From the NCBI RefSeq assembly GCF_047730175.1, contig NZ_CP159833.1, positions 2,232,001 to 2,296,000 on the forward strand: 64,000 nucleotides of DNA. The letters are read 5' to 3'. A program made the translations under genes and the position numbers. The first letter of the stretch is position 1. Every line of letters begins with the position of its first letter. The notes beneath the pieces are model-generated. The model searched no databases. It was not told the DNA's origin and was given only the letters and a program-made list of their open reading frames with translations. Origin of the DNA: Marifrigoribacter sp047730175 (lineage in GTDB: Bacteria > Bacteroidota > Bacteroidia > Flavobacteriales > Flavobacteriaceae). Below, in pieces: positions 1 through 9,160 of the stretch.

Positions 1-225
1 TACTTTGCTTCCAGGTATATTTTGAGCAGATGAAGTATTGTTTATACTTTCTATGAATGTATATTTTTCAGAAAAAGAATTAACTATTGATTGGGTGTTA
101 TCCGTTGAATTATCATTGACAACTATTATTTTAGAAGGCAAATGAGTTTGTTCTACTAATGATTGTAGTGTTTTAGAAATATTCTCCTCTTCATTATGAG
201 CTGGTATGACAACATATAATTTCAT
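1..225 (-). CDS. Glycosyltransferase family 2, N-terminal part (cut by window edge)
   Basis: The minus strand from the ATG at 225 reads MKLYVVIPAHNEEENISKTL followed by an IIVVNDNSTDNT segment. This is the opening beta strand and nucleotide-binding Asp region of GT-A fold family 2 glycosyltransferases, which move a sugar from a nucleotide sugar to a glycan or lipid acceptor at the inner membrane. Only 75 residues are in the window; the C-terminus lies beyond the left edge. Its ATG overlaps the TAA of the upstream methyltransferase gene (TAATG), which suggests translational coupling and a shared polysaccharide or glycolipid operon. The acceptor cannot be told. Confidence 0.85.
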   Translation of the reverse strand, partial: MKLYVVIPAHNEEENISKTLQSLVEQTHLPSKIIVVNDNSTDNTQSIVNSFSEKYTFIESINNTSSAQNIPGSKV

Positions 226-746
226 TATATACGTTCTGCATAAACTAAATAATACCTTGGTGTAAATCGACGTAAGATAGGACGGAAGCCTATTTTTTTA
301 ACTGGATTAGTAAATTTTTCACGTTTTTTAATTTGCCATCCTGCTTTTTCTAATAACCAATCAAATTGCCAATCTTCAAATTCATGATAATGACGATCTA
401 ATTTATCTGTTTTACTTTGATACGCATTAGCATACCATAATTTTAAAGGCACAGAAGCTACTAGTTTATTAGCCTTTATATCTTTTAAAATATTAAAAGG
501 AGCAATTAAGTGTTCAAAAATTTCGAAAGCTGTGACTACTTCAATTTCTTCATTTTGCACCGAAGAAGTATCTAAATCTAAATCCTCCCCTGTTGTGTTT
601 ATAACTGAGTATCCATATTTTTTCATAATTTCAGAAAAAGGATTTGACACACCAAGATCAAGGATTTTTTCTTCCTTTTTAATTATTTCTTGTAAAAACA
701 AAAGCGTGTGTTTATATCTTTTATTTGGAAAATTACCTTCGTACAT
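225..746 (-). CDS. Class I SAM-dependent methyltransferase
   Basis: A 173-residue protein. KILDLGVSNPFSEIMKKYGY (about residues 27-46) fits the SAM-binding motif I of class I methyltransferases, although the usual glycine-rich turn is altered. It is followed by TGEDLDLD and by AFEIFEHLIAPFNIL, which matches the post-motif region of methyltransferase type 11 proteins. The stop overlaps the start of a family 2 glycosyltransferase, so the substrate is probably a sugar or a lipid-linked glycan, but that is inference from context. The degenerate glycine loop leaves some doubt about activity. Confidence 0.7.
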   Translation of the reverse strand: MYEGNFPNKRYKHTLLFLQEIIKKEEKILDLGVSNPFSEIMKKYGYSVINTTGEDLDLDTSSVQNEEIEVVTAFEIFEHLIAPFNILKDIKANKLVASVPLKLWYANAYQSKTDKLDRHYHEFEDWQFDWLLEKAGWQIKKREKFTNPVKKIGFRPILRRFTPRYYLVYAERI

Positions 747-784
747 AGATACCTCTTATATTAAAGGAAAAATAGTTGTATAAA

Positions 785-1843
785 TTAAACCTGATAAACA
801 ATTGCATTAATATTCATTCCTGCTCCTACACTAGCTAGCATAACGATATCGCCTTTTTCAATAGAATGATTTTTCATTTTACCTTTAGAAACCATATCAT
901 ATAAAGTTGGGACTGTAGCAACACTAGAATTCCCATATTTATCAATGGTCATTGGCATAATATGTTCGGGAGCTTTTTGTTTATATAATTTATAAAATCG
1001 ATTTATAATTGCTTCATCCATTTTTTCATTGGCTTGATGGATAAATACTTTCTTTAGTTTGTCTATAGGAATACCCGCTTTATCTAGACAAGTTTTCATT
1101 GCAGTAGGGACATTTGTTAATGCAAATTCATAGATCTTACGACCATTCATTTTAATGTAATTTGTATTGTCATTAACCTCTTTATTATTGGTTTTTCCGA
1201 AATAAATAAAATGAGCTTCATCTAATGAAAAGGTTGCCGATATATGTGCTAAAATACCGCCTTCTTCATCCATCTCTTCAATTATTGTTGCACCTGCACC
1301 ATCACTAAAAATCATGGAATCTCTATCGTGCTTATCGATCACTCTTGATAAGGTTTCAGCGCCAATAATTAAGCATCTTTTAGCAATACCAGCTTTAATA
1401 AAAGCATTTGCTTGTATCATTCCTTCTACCCAACCTGGACACCCAAATAAGATATCATAAGCCACGCAGCTAGGGTTTTTGATACCCAATAAATGCTTTA
1501 CACGTGAAGCAATACTAGGTACTGTATCACTTTGAGTTGATCCATGTTTTACATCCCCATAATTTTGAGCAAGAATAATATAATCTAGTGTTTCTTGATC
1601 TATTTGAGCATCTTCAATTGCTTTTTTAGCAGCGAAATAAGCAATGTCTGAATTGTTTAAATTATCTTCTACATAGCGTCTTTCTGCAATACCTGTAATC
1701 GATTTAAATTTTTCGATAATTACAGAAGTATCATGGTTAATTGCTGAACCATCTTCATTGTAAAAGTCATTAGTTTCAAATGATTTATTTGTTGCAATCC
1801 CATTTGGAACATAACTTCCTATACCAGTAATCTTAATCCCCAT
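785..1843 (-). CDS. 3-oxoacyl-ACP synthase III (KAS III/FabH-like) family protein
   Basis: A 352-residue thiolase-fold condensing enzyme. The KAS III triad is visible: Cys135 in FGCPGW, His269 in IHQAN and Asn305 in YGNSS. The family condenses an acyl thioester with malonyl-ACP (FabH) or makes related C-C or ester bonds in specialised lipid and pigment pathways. The FGCPGW nucleophile context and the lack of a fab operon favour a FabH paralogue rather than the housekeeping enzyme, so no symbol is given. It starts 39 bases upstream of the methyltransferase ORF and may be read with it. Confidence 0.85.
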   Translation of the reverse strand: MGIKITGIGSYVPNGIATNKSFETNDFYNEDGSAINHDTSVIIEKFKSITGIAERRYVEDNLNNSDIAYFAAKKAIEDAQIDQETLDYIILAQNYGDVKHGSTQSDTVPSIASRVKHLLGIKNPSCVAYDILFGCPGWVEGMIQANAFIKAGIAKRCLIIGAETLSRVIDKHDRDSMIFSDGAGATIIEEMDEEGGILAHISATFSLDEAHFIYFGKTNNKEVNDNTNYIKMNGRKIYEFALTNVPTAMKTCLDKAGIPIDKLKKVFIHQANEKMDEAIINRFYKLYKQKAPEHIMPMTIDKYGNSSVATVPTLYDMVSKGKMKNHSIEKGDIVMLASVGAGMNINAIVYQV

Positions 1844-2114
1844 TTGACAATAAATTTTTATAAAAGTACATAAAAGGGTTTAAGTGACAAGGCAACTTTT
1901 ACTGAAAATACATCAATTTTTGAGATTCATAAAATATGGGGCTCTAAATTATGATATACCTATTTATTTGCTTTTATATTATTGAATTAATAACTTTAGT
2001 TTTAATTCGGTAATTCCTAATGAAAGATATTTATTACAAGGTATATAGCTAACAGTCTTCTATATCATTATTTCTAAATGATTTATGATTTTTATACTTT
2101 TGTTATCTACTGAT

Positions 2115-3563
2115 TTAATTTCGTTCAGTTAAAATTATATTTACGTTTTCTTTAATAATATCAAGTAAAAGTTCTATTTGTACTAGGTGGGTTCTAAATG
2201 ATACTACCGCAATTCGTATCCAAAACACCTCATTTATGTTCGTTGATGAAAGGAATATGCGTCCATCTTTTTGAATTGCCTGAATCAATTTTTTATTGAA
2301 GTAGTATGCGTCTTTATCTTTAGGAACATATCTAAATATTGCAACTGAAAGTTCTGGTTCTGGTCCAACTTCAAACCCTTTTACTTTTTTTATTTCATTA
2401 TAAAAATAACGAGTTAAATATATTTTTTCTTCTAATGAGGCTCTAAAAGGCTTTAAACCAAATAGTTTTAAGGGCAACCATAACCTCATTCCTCGAAAGT
2501 GTTTTGTTTGCTCTATCGATATATCTGCCGGTGAAATTTCTTCATCAGCATCAACAGTATCTTGCATATAGTCAGCTAAATATTGATATGCTTTTAATAC
2601 TATTTCTTTATTTTTTATAAGTATAGTACCAGTTCCGAAGGGCAAAAAAAGTGTTTTATGAGGGTCAAGAGTAATAGAGTCAGCTTTCTGGATACCTTCA
2701 AATTTAGAGCTTAACTCCTTAACTAATTTAAAAAATCCTCCATAAGCAGCGTCAACATGAAACCATAGTTTATGTTTTTTTGCAATAGCAGCAATTGAAT
2801 CTATTGGGTCTATTGAACCAGTATTTGTTGTTCCGAAAGATGCATTTATAAAGAAAGGAATCAACCCTTTCTCTTTATCTTCAAGGATTGTTTTTTCTAA
2901 TTCATTTGCTGAAAGTCTTAATTTTTCATCTAAAGGAATGTACCTAATAGGAGCTTCAGATAAGCCAGCAATTCGGATTGCTTTTAATATGGAATGATGA
3001 GCTTGTTCCGAAAGGTAAATCACAGATTTATCAAAATATCGGGCTTTGATGTTATGAGATTCCCTAGCAGTTACTAAGGCAATAAGATTGGCAATTGACC
3101 CACCTGAAGTTAAATTACCTGTAGCATTTTCAGAATAACCCATTAAACGACACATCCAGCGAATAAGCATATTCTCTAAACGAACTGCTCCTGGCGCAGC
3201 AAAAAACACTCCAGCATACTTATTATTAACAGCCGCAATATAATCCCCTAGTGCTGAAGGGTAAAGTCCACCTCCAGGAATATATCCCATATGTCCACCC
3301 GATGCAGGGTTTATTCCTACTTCATCAATGTTTTTTGTGGTACTATCTAATAATGAGGTTAACCCAGTTGCTTCTTCTTCAATATCTAGGTTGTATAGGT
3401 CTTTCCCGTTTTTTTCTGAGTAGAAAAAAGCTTTAGCAGTATCTAGCTTGTTGATAAATGAGTTGGAGTATTCTAAAACTTCCGAATTCCATTTATCTCT
3501 TTGATCCATTCCTGGATCCAAAAGCCTTGATAGTTTTTCTAATTCTTTTATCTTTTTAATCAT
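2115..3563 (-). CDS. PLP-dependent group II amino-acid decarboxylase
   Basis: A 482-residue fold-type I PLP enzyme of the aromatic-L-amino-acid/glutamate decarboxylase family. Visible motifs are NPASGGHMGYIPGG (about 85-98), TSGGSIANL for PLP phosphate binding, HVDAAYGG with Asp271 pairing the pyridine nitrogen, and DPHKT with the Schiff-base Lys303. The length is normal. Reaction: amino acid to amine plus CO2. The substrate cannot be settled from sequence alone; tyrosine, tryptophan, DOPA or 2,4-diaminobutyrate are all possible. It has no obvious operon partner. Confidence 0.88.
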   Translation of the reverse strand: MIKKIKELEKLSRLLDPGMDQRDKWNSEVLEYSNSFINKLDTAKAFFYSEKNGKDLYNLDIEEEATGLTSLLDSTTKNIDEVGINPASGGHMGYIPGGGLYPSALGDYIAAVNNKYAGVFFAAPGAVRLENMLIRWMCRLMGYSENATGNLTSGGSIANLIALVTARESHNIKARYFDKSVIYLSEQAHHSILKAIRIAGLSEAPIRYIPLDEKLRLSANELEKTILEDKEKGLIPFFINASFGTTNTGSIDPIDSIAAIAKKHKLWFHVDAAYGGFFKLVKELSSKFEGIQKADSITLDPHKTLFLPFGTGTILIKNKEIVLKAYQYLADYMQDTVDADEEISPADISIEQTKHFRGMRLWLPLKLFGLKPFRASLEEKIYLTRYFYNEIKKVKGFEVGPEPELSVAIFRYVPKDKDAYYFNKKLIQAIQKDGRIFLSSTNINEVFWIRIAVVSFRTHLVQIELLLDIIKENVNIILTERN

Positions 3564-3659
3564 ACCTATATATAAAGCTTTAGAATATTAGCTTTTCCAT
3601 GATTACTAATAGTTCCTTTTCTGTAATCAAAAAGATCGTCTGGAGTTAGCGAAACAGTG

Positions 3660-3902
3660 CTATTTTTTCTTTTCTAATTTTAGATAAAGTTGTTCAACCT
3701 TATCTCTAGCCCATTGTGTTCTCCTTAAAAACTTAAGGCTAGACTTAATCGTAGGATCATTTTTAAAACAATTGATATTAATTTTCAATGCTAATTTTTC
3801 CCAACCATACTGTTCCACTAACAACTCTAGTATAGTTATCAATTTCATCCCGTGCAACGGGTTATTGGGTTGTTCTTCAGGGGGATTGTTTTCTTTATCC
3901 AT
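3660..3902 (-). CDS. VF530 family protein (DUF2132)
   Basis: An 80-residue protein. The core NPLHGMKLITILELLVEQYGW, then a CFKNDPTIKSSLKFLRRTQW segment, matches the VF530/DUF2132 family of small helical proteins thought to bind DNA. The N-terminal stretch is short and acidic, rich in Asn and Pro. No pathway can be assigned. The next gene on the same strand upstream is a very basic 32-residue peptide. Confidence 0.8.
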   Translation of the reverse strand: MDKENNPPEEQPNNPLHGMKLITILELLVEQYGWEKLALKININCFKNDPTIKSSLKFLRRTQWARDKVEQLYLKLEKKK

Positions 3903-3919
3903 TAAAAAGATAATTCATT

Positions 3920-4018
3920 TTATTTAGATTTTTTTAGTCTCTTTTCTGCTTTTTTTTCTTTAGGAGTTTTCGTAGCTTCTTTTTTCACACTCTTTTTTGA
4001 ATCTTTTCCTTTTGACAT
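3920..4018 (-). CDS. Small lysine-rich basic protein (32 aa)
   Basis: Reading the minus strand from ATG 4018 to TAA 3920 gives MSKGKDSKKSVKKEATKTPK and 12 further residues, about half of them Lys or Arg. Similar tiny MSKGxDxKK...TPKEKKA proteins recur in Bacteroidota genomes as hypotheticals. The composition suggests binding to nucleic acid or ribosomes, which is inference. It lies directly upstream of the VF530 gene on the same strand, so the two may be cotranscribed. Confidence 0.6.
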   Translation of the reverse strand: MSKGKDSKKSVKKEATKTPKEKKAEKRLKKSK

Positions 4019-4122
4019 GATAGTATCTATTTTAAATTTATTTTTCTTTATTATTTTCAGATTTAAAGATAGCTATTTTTTTGTATGCAATTAAAAATAT
4101 AGCAATCGTTTTTCTCAAGTTT

Positions 4123-4524
4123 TTAATTAGACTCAAGCTTATATTTTTTTAATTGATACATAGAAAAAAGTCCGATAATAAATTCTGCTATTACAGCGAA
4201 AATATATCCTTCTGTTGGTAATCCATCAGTTATCATACTTACTGTTCTTCCAGTAGCGAGGGTCAACATAAATAATATATTTAGTTGGGTTGCACTTTTC
4301 CAATAGTTGTTGTTCCAAAGACCTAAAATCCACACTGCTGAAACTCCTAAATACAAACACATAATGGCTTTAAGCATATTTGAGAGGTCAATTGTGTTGA
4401 CTTGAATATCCAATTGTCTCGATAGAATGGAAGGTGAACCATAAATTATTGCAGTTGGAACTACAATCGATAAAGAAACGATAAGGTGTAAGTTTTTAAG
4501 AGTCCAGTTTATTTTGTCTTTCAT
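4123..4524 (-). CDS. DUF4345 family membrane protein
   Basis: A 133-residue protein with four hydrophobic segments (about residues 11-30, 48-68, 80-95 and 105-123), in the pattern of the DUF4345 family of small four-helix inner-membrane proteins. No catalytic motif is seen and the function is unknown. The gene stands alone, with about 100 bases of gene-free sequence upstream that contain degenerate repeats of CGTAATTA/CGAATTA type. Confidence 0.65.
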   Translation of the reverse strand: MKDKINWTLKNLHLIVSLSIVVPTAIIYGSPSILSRQLDIQVNTIDLSNMLKAIMCLYLGVSAVWILGLWNNNYWKSATQLNILFMLTLATGRTVSMITDGLPTEGYIFAVIAEFIIGLFSMYQLKKYKLESN

Positions 4525-4629
4525 GTTTTCGTTCAGGTTTCACGTTTAGATCCTTTATTCGGTTTGCAAGCTAGGGCTTCGTAATTAATGCGTAACGAAT
4601 TATGAATTATATAATTTATTGGAGTGTTA

Positions 4630-5061
4630 CTATTCTATGTTCTTGTAAAGATCTAACCCTTTTATCCAGGGAATTTCAGATTCAAAAAATTTCAAGGCTA
4701 TTTTGATTTCCCTGTCTGATTTGTCCCTTGGAGATTTACTAATAAATCTTGCTTTCGAGTTGATTAAATCAATAGTATATGTTTCATCAAAATCGTTTTC
4801 TTTGTTAGTGTAGAATGAAAGAGTCTTTTTTTTAGAACTCCATGTGCCTCTTCCATATATATGCTCTTCTGGGGATAATTTCATTATATGATTCGAATAC
4901 GAATGAAATAAAAATGTTCCATCTGGATTTAACTTTAATTTATATTCAATAACAGCATTCTTCGTGTCGAATCTGATTTCATAATTTCCAATATACTTTT
5001 CGGATTGCGCTAATAAAGGTAGATTGAATGTTAAAAAAAGAAGTATAAATATCGTTTTCAT
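4630..5061 (-). CDS. Secreted hypothetical protein
   Basis: I take the start at the second methionine (5061), which gives a clean signal peptide MKTIFILLFLTFNLPLLAQ. The reading frame is open four codons further upstream. The mature part has alternating polar and aromatic strands (KYIGNYEIRF, YKLKLNPDGTFLFHSYS, GRGTWSSKKKTLSFYT), which looks like a small lipocalin-like or copper-resistance NlpE-like beta barrel. I do not recognise the family with certainty. Confidence 0.6.
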   Translation of the reverse strand: MKTIFILLFLTFNLPLLAQSEKYIGNYEIRFDTKNAVIEYKLKLNPDGTFLFHSYSNHIMKLSPEEHIYGRGTWSSKKKTLSFYTNKENDFDETYTIDLINSKARFISKSPRDKSDREIKIALKFFESEIPWIKGLDLYKNIE

Positions 5062-5241
5062 TTTTAAATACATTTTTTTTCAGAATTAAAGATGTCCTTT
5101 TTTTACATTCTGTGATTTAAGCTTTTAGATTCTAATTTTCATAGTAACATCCCAATAAGTGTTCCAATAATTATTTCCTAAAAACCCTTAGTCTTTTTTT
5201 TGAGTTAACTATGTTTATAATAAGAAAGGCAATTTATGAAA

Positions 5242-6402
5242 TCACTTTAAAGCTTTCAATTTTGTTTTAAACATTTTGGCTGCCGAAGTATATCCACCTT
5301 CTGTACCATCTACAAAATGCGCGTGTTTTGTTTTTCTATCCAAGACGTAACATGACATAACAGAAGCATGAGTTACATGAATACCATAAATAATTTTGTT
5401 ATCTTTTTCTAGTTGATTTAGATACGCTATAAAAAGATCTATTTTACTTTGTTCGGCTGTAAAAATTGTATTTATCATGCCATCAAGCATAAAAGTATGT
5501 GATAATTGTCCAATTTGTATTAAGTATTGTTTTCCATTAGGAGATAGGTTAAAATACCATTTCCCTAAAAGTGTTACCATCCAGTTTTTAAATAAGTAGA
5601 TCCAATTTTTATTGACAAGACTAATTTTCATTTCTTCCCATATTTTAGAAATGCTAAAGTTTAGTTTTAAACTGGCGGGTTTTATAGGTTGTCTGCTTTT
5701 AAAAGTGCCAAACATATGATCCATTTGAGCTAAAACATCTCTATAGGTATCTCTTTGATTGGTTTCATTTATAGTATCTATTAATAAACAAATAACTTTC
5801 TTTTTAGCCTGTGTAGGATTAATTTGTTTCCATCTACATTCCATTCCCTCTAAGCTTAAAAGATCTTTTTTAAAATCAATAAAATTGCTTTCTACAAAAG
5901 TAATTTTTATGATTTCTTCCGCTTTTTTTAAACCATTACCTATTACAATAGGAATTGTTAATTGTTCTGTAAGTTGATGTTTAACGATCTTCAAACTAGA
6001 TTTTTGAGCGTCTAATTTTTTAACTGAAATATGTCCAACTCTAAGTGTTAAGTTGGTGTTTCTTTTAATATGAAGGCTATAATTCTCTAACACCAATGTA
6101 ATTTTATTTAAAAGCAGGGTAGGAAGAATGAATGTAGCGCCATCACCACCAAAAAAGTAAGGAATTTCAATATTTTGTTTTTCTTTTCTGATAGTATTTA
6201 ATACCGATATTATTGCACCTGTTGCTGTTAAGTTTATTTGATGGTGTTTTCCCTCATCTACAGCTTGAGTTGAATTTTGAATATCTACAACCATCACATG
6301 CCAAGTATTAGGGACCTCAGAAAAACATGATTCACTATCCAATAAATCGACAAGAGTTTTACTTGAGGTTTTTAATTTGGTATAGTATTTTATGTCTTCC
6401 AT
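5242..6402 (-). CDS. DUF3095 family protein with class III cyclase-like motifs
   Basis: A 386-residue protein matching DUF3095. The N-terminal third carries WHVMVVDIQNSTQAV with Asp40 and FFGGDGATFILP with Asp87. Their order and spacing are those of the two metal-binding aspartates of class III nucleotidyl cyclases (DIxxST and GGDG-like). The C-terminal half (residues 220-386) is specific to DUF3095. A cyclic-nucleotide or other nucleotidyl-transfer role is an inference; no activity is established as far as I know. The start at 6402 follows a short A/T-rich leader. Confidence 0.65.
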   Translation of the reverse strand: MEDIKYYTKLKTSSKTLVDLLDSESCFSEVPNTWHVMVVDIQNSTQAVDEGKHHQINLTATGAIISVLNTIRKEKQNIEIPYFFGGDGATFILPTLLLNKITLVLENYSLHIKRNTNLTLRVGHISVKKLDAQKSSLKIVKHQLTEQLTIPIVIGNGLKKAEEIIKITFVESNFIDFKKDLLSLEGMECRWKQINPTQAKKKVICLLIDTINETNQRDTYRDVLAQMDHMFGTFKSRQPIKPASLKLNFSISKIWEEMKISLVNKNWIYLFKNWMVTLLGKWYFNLSPNGKQYLIQIGQLSHTFMLDGMINTIFTAEQSKIDLFIAYLNQLEKDNKIIYGIHVTHASVMSCYVLDRKTKHAHFVDGTEGGYTSAAKMFKTKLKALK

Positions 6403-6475
6403 TATTACAAATACTGATTAATAATCTATTGGTTATATTTCGTTTTTTTCTGAATTAAAGATAGTTAATTGTACG

Positions 6476-7108
6476 TTATATTAATTCTAATAGCGATTTA
6501 GGTTTTACGTTGTTAACTACTGTTTTTTCTCTTTTTATTTCATTAAACAATCCAATGTTAATCAGAATTGCACTAGTCCACCAAGCATAATAAGTTCCAC
6601 AATTGGAAAACCAAACTCCTATGTCATATTTTTTGAACCCCATGTCTTCAACAAATTCAATCGTACAGTTTCGGTCATTAAAAATTAAGTAGGATAATAT
6701 GACTAGAGAAATAAAAGATATATACCAATTCCATTTCTTGCTTTTTACTGATTTATAAACTAAATAAATAACAAGAGATGTCACAAGGAGAAACGGATAA
6801 GTATCTTCAATTCCTATAGTTGACTTATTGTCTGCTGTTAAAAAGTCTAAAAAGCGATCAAATGAGTCAATTTGAGTCAATATTATAAATGTCGAAAGAC
6901 ATATTCCAATGAAATATTTTTTAAAAAGAATAAGTAAAAGAACTATTGGGAAAAATAATAATCCATAAATACTGTAACCTATTTGGTTGTTTTTTGCATA
7001 ACTTATAATTGTTGCAAAGTCATAATTCGTTAATCTACTTGGTAAGAAAAAAGACAAAAGAAAAATTAGCACTGAAATTCCTGCCAATATTTTTGTCGTT
7101 CTTGTCAT
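6476..7108 (-). CDS. Hypothetical multi-pass membrane protein
   Basis: A 210-residue protein with about six hydrophobic segments and no motif I recognise. The C-terminal part contains a conserved-looking WFSNCGTYYAWWTSAIL stretch. Its ATG lies 19 bases after a GATATAAC-N2-GTT junction (7118-7139) like the one at the head of the cassette array at 48.8 kb, so it may be a relic cassette. No matching site is seen behind its stop. Confidence 0.5.
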   Translation of the reverse strand: MTRTTKILAGISVLIFLLSFFLPSRLTNYDFATIISYAKNNQIGYSIYGLLFFPIVLLLILFKKYFIGICLSTFIILTQIDSFDRFLDFLTADNKSTIGIEDTYPFLLVTSLVIYLVYKSVKSKKWNWYISFISLVILSYLIFNDRNCTIEFVEDMGFKKYDIGVWFSNCGTYYAWWTSAILINIGLFNEIKREKTVVNNVKPKSLLELI

Positions 7109-7117
7109 TTAGAAATT

Positions 7118-7187
7118 GTAGTTAACTAGTTATATCGTTACCAAAGGTACTTATTATCGGTTTACATTTCGGGATAACCGTACCTTT
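7118..7187 (-). repeat. Integron-like junction relic upstream of the 6476-7108 gene
   Basis: On the minus strand the 11-mer AACGATATAAC (7139 to 7129), two bases, then GTTAACTAC. The identical 11-mer with the same two-base spacing to GTT precedes the first cassette of the array (48831 to 48821). Just upstream is a hairpin with 8-bp arms AAAGGTAC/GTACCTTT (7143-7150 and 7180-7187). There is no partner site behind the gene, so this may be decayed or coincidental. Confidence 0.4.
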
Positions 7188-7263
7188 TGTTGATTGCTAT
7201 CCCTAAACAGGCTTATTCAAAATTTGTGGGGAGAGAATCAAAAGATACAAAAATATAAAAACT

Positions 7264-7290
7264 AAAAAAACCGCTTCGAAAGAAGCGGTT
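7264..7290 (-). terminator. Rho-independent terminator of the beta-oxidation operon
   Basis: AACCGCTTC (7269-7277), loop GAAA, GAAGCGGTT (7282-7290). Read on the minus strand, the 9-bp perfect stem is followed by a run of T. It lies 55 bases after the acyl-CoA dehydrogenase stop, so it ends the marR-fadB-fadA-acd transcript. Confidence 0.85.
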
Positions 7291-7344
7291 TAATACATCA
7301 AAAAATTTGAAAAAAAATTATTCTTTCATTAAGAATAAGTAGTG

Positions 7345-9147
7345 TTAAAAAGGGTATTTATTTTCTTCTTTTACCTTGTCTGCAATGCTAATACGTAATG
7401 CTACTACATTTGGATTGTTTTGATATTTCGTAAATCTTTTTAATCCCATCAACATCATGCGTTGTTCATCTCCTTCCGCAAAAGAAATAATTCCTTCTTT
7501 CGCATTTTTCAAGATAATATCAACTGCATTGTATAAGTACAATTGAGACATTGCAATTTGTTCTTTTTGAGAATCTTCCCCAAAACGTTTGCAGTTTTTC
7601 TCTGTACGTAAAATTGCAGATTCTGCCATGTATATTTCTATTAATATATTAGAAGCAGCCATCAATAATTGCTGATGCTCGTCTAAATCTGGTCCATATT
7701 TTTGAACCGCAGCTCCCGATACCATTAAAAACACTTTTTTAAGCTTAGCGATCATTGCTTTTTCTTCGGAAAGAGTTTCAGAATAATCAGGTGTTTCAAA
7801 AGAAGGAATCCCCGTTAATTCGTCTGCAACTTTCATGGCAGGTCCAATTAAATCAACATGCCCTTTCATTGCTTTCTTCACTAACATCCCTACAGAAAGC
7901 ATTCTGTTTATTTCGTTCGTACCTTCATAAATTCTGGTGATTCTAGCATCTCTCCATGCAGATTCCATAGGCGTATCCTTTGAGAATCCCATGCCTCCAA
8001 AAATTTGAATTCCTTCATCGGCACAGGCTTGTACATCTTCAGAAACAGAAACTTTTAAAATAGAACATTCAATAGCAAATTCTTCCACTCCTTTTAATTC
8101 TGCTTTCTGATGAGTTTCCCCTTCCGCTTGTCTAATTTCAATTCTGTTTTCAATGTCTTTTGCAGCTCTATACGTAGCAGATTCTCCTACATAAACATTG
8201 GTTGCCATTTCTGCAATTTTTGCTTTGATCGCACCAAACTCAATAATGGCTGTTTTAAATTGCTTGCGTTCTGTAGCATATTGTACCGCAGATGTAATAA
8301 CTCTTCTTTGAGAATCTAAACAGGCTCCCGCTAATTTTATTCTTCCAACATTTAAAGCATTCATTGCTATTTTAAATCCATTACCACGTTCTGATAACAT
8401 ATTTTCAACAGGCACTACGGTATCTGTAAAAAATACCTGACGTGTAGAGGAAGCATGAATCCCTAATTTGTGTTCTTCTTCTCCTAAAGTGATTCCATTG
8501 CCGGGATCATTCTCTACTAGAAACCCTGTAATGTTTTTATCGTCTTCAATACGTGCAAATACAATAAAAAGCTTGCAAAATCCTGCGTTTGAAATCCACA
8601 TTTTTTGTCCGCTAATTTTATACTGAGTACCGTCTTCAGAAAGAACAGCTTTAGTTCTACCACTATTGGCATCACTACCTGCACTAGGCTCGGTTAGACA
8701 ATAAGCACCAAACCATTCGCCAGAGGCTAATTTTGGCACATATTTTTGTTTTTGTTCCTCTGTGCCATATAAGGTAATTGGCAACGTCCCAATACCTGTA
8801 TGCGCTCCAAATGCAGTACTAAAAGATCCAGTACCACTCGAAATATAATCACAAGTTAATAAGGTTGAAACAAAGCCCATTCCTAATCCACCATAAGCTT
8901 CAGGAACTGAAACACCTAAAAATCCAAGTTCGCCCGCTTTACGCATACACTCTTCGGTAAAGGCATAATCTTTATTTTCGAAGCGATCTCTAAATGGAAT
9001 GATTTCACGTTCATTAAACTCCATCACCGCTTCCTTCATCATTTTTTGTTCTTCAGTGAAATCTTCTGGGGTAAAAATTTCTTCACAGTGAGACTCTCTT
9101 ACAATAAATTGCCCTCCTCTGATGATCTCTTTTTCTTTTGTTTCCAT
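7345..9147 (-). CDS. Acyl-CoA dehydrogenase
   Basis: A 600-residue FAD enzyme for the first step of fatty-acid beta-oxidation (acyl-CoA to trans-2-enoyl-CoA). The signatures CLTEPSAGSDAN (FAD binding), KMWISNAGF and the C-terminal DARITRIYEGTNEINRM are present. The last motif contains the Glu-Gly segment that in this family supplies or neighbours the catalytic base. The protein is longer than the usual 380-residue form, having an extra C-terminal helical domain (about 430-600) as in VLCAD/ACAD9-like dehydrogenases, which suggests long-chain substrates. It is the last gene of the MarR-controlled operon. Confidence 0.92.
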   Translation of the reverse strand: METKEKEIIRGGQFIVRESHCEEIFTPEDFTEEQKMMKEAVMEFNEREIIPFRDRFENKDYAFTEECMRKAGELGFLGVSVPEAYGGLGMGFVSTLLTCDYISSGTGSFSTAFGAHTGIGTLPITLYGTEEQKQKYVPKLASGEWFGAYCLTEPSAGSDANSGRTKAVLSEDGTQYKISGQKMWISNAGFCKLFIVFARIEDDKNITGFLVENDPGNGITLGEEEHKLGIHASSTRQVFFTDTVVPVENMLSERGNGFKIAMNALNVGRIKLAGACLDSQRRVITSAVQYATERKQFKTAIIEFGAIKAKIAEMATNVYVGESATYRAAKDIENRIEIRQAEGETHQKAELKGVEEFAIECSILKVSVSEDVQACADEGIQIFGGMGFSKDTPMESAWRDARITRIYEGTNEINRMLSVGMLVKKAMKGHVDLIGPAMKVADELTGIPSFETPDYSETLSEEKAMIAKLKKVFLMVSGAAVQKYGPDLDEHQQLLMAASNILIEIYMAESAILRTEKNCKRFGEDSQKEQIAMSQLYLYNAVDIILKNAKEGIISFAEGDEQRMMLMGLKRFTKYQNNPNVVALRISIADKVKEENKYPF

Positions 9148-9160
9148 TGTTTTTTTTTTA

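Noticed and set aside
1844..2114. Search for an RNA gene or attC-like site in this spacer
   Set aside because: No strong hairpin, no GTT core with matching arms and no conserved RNA pattern seen.
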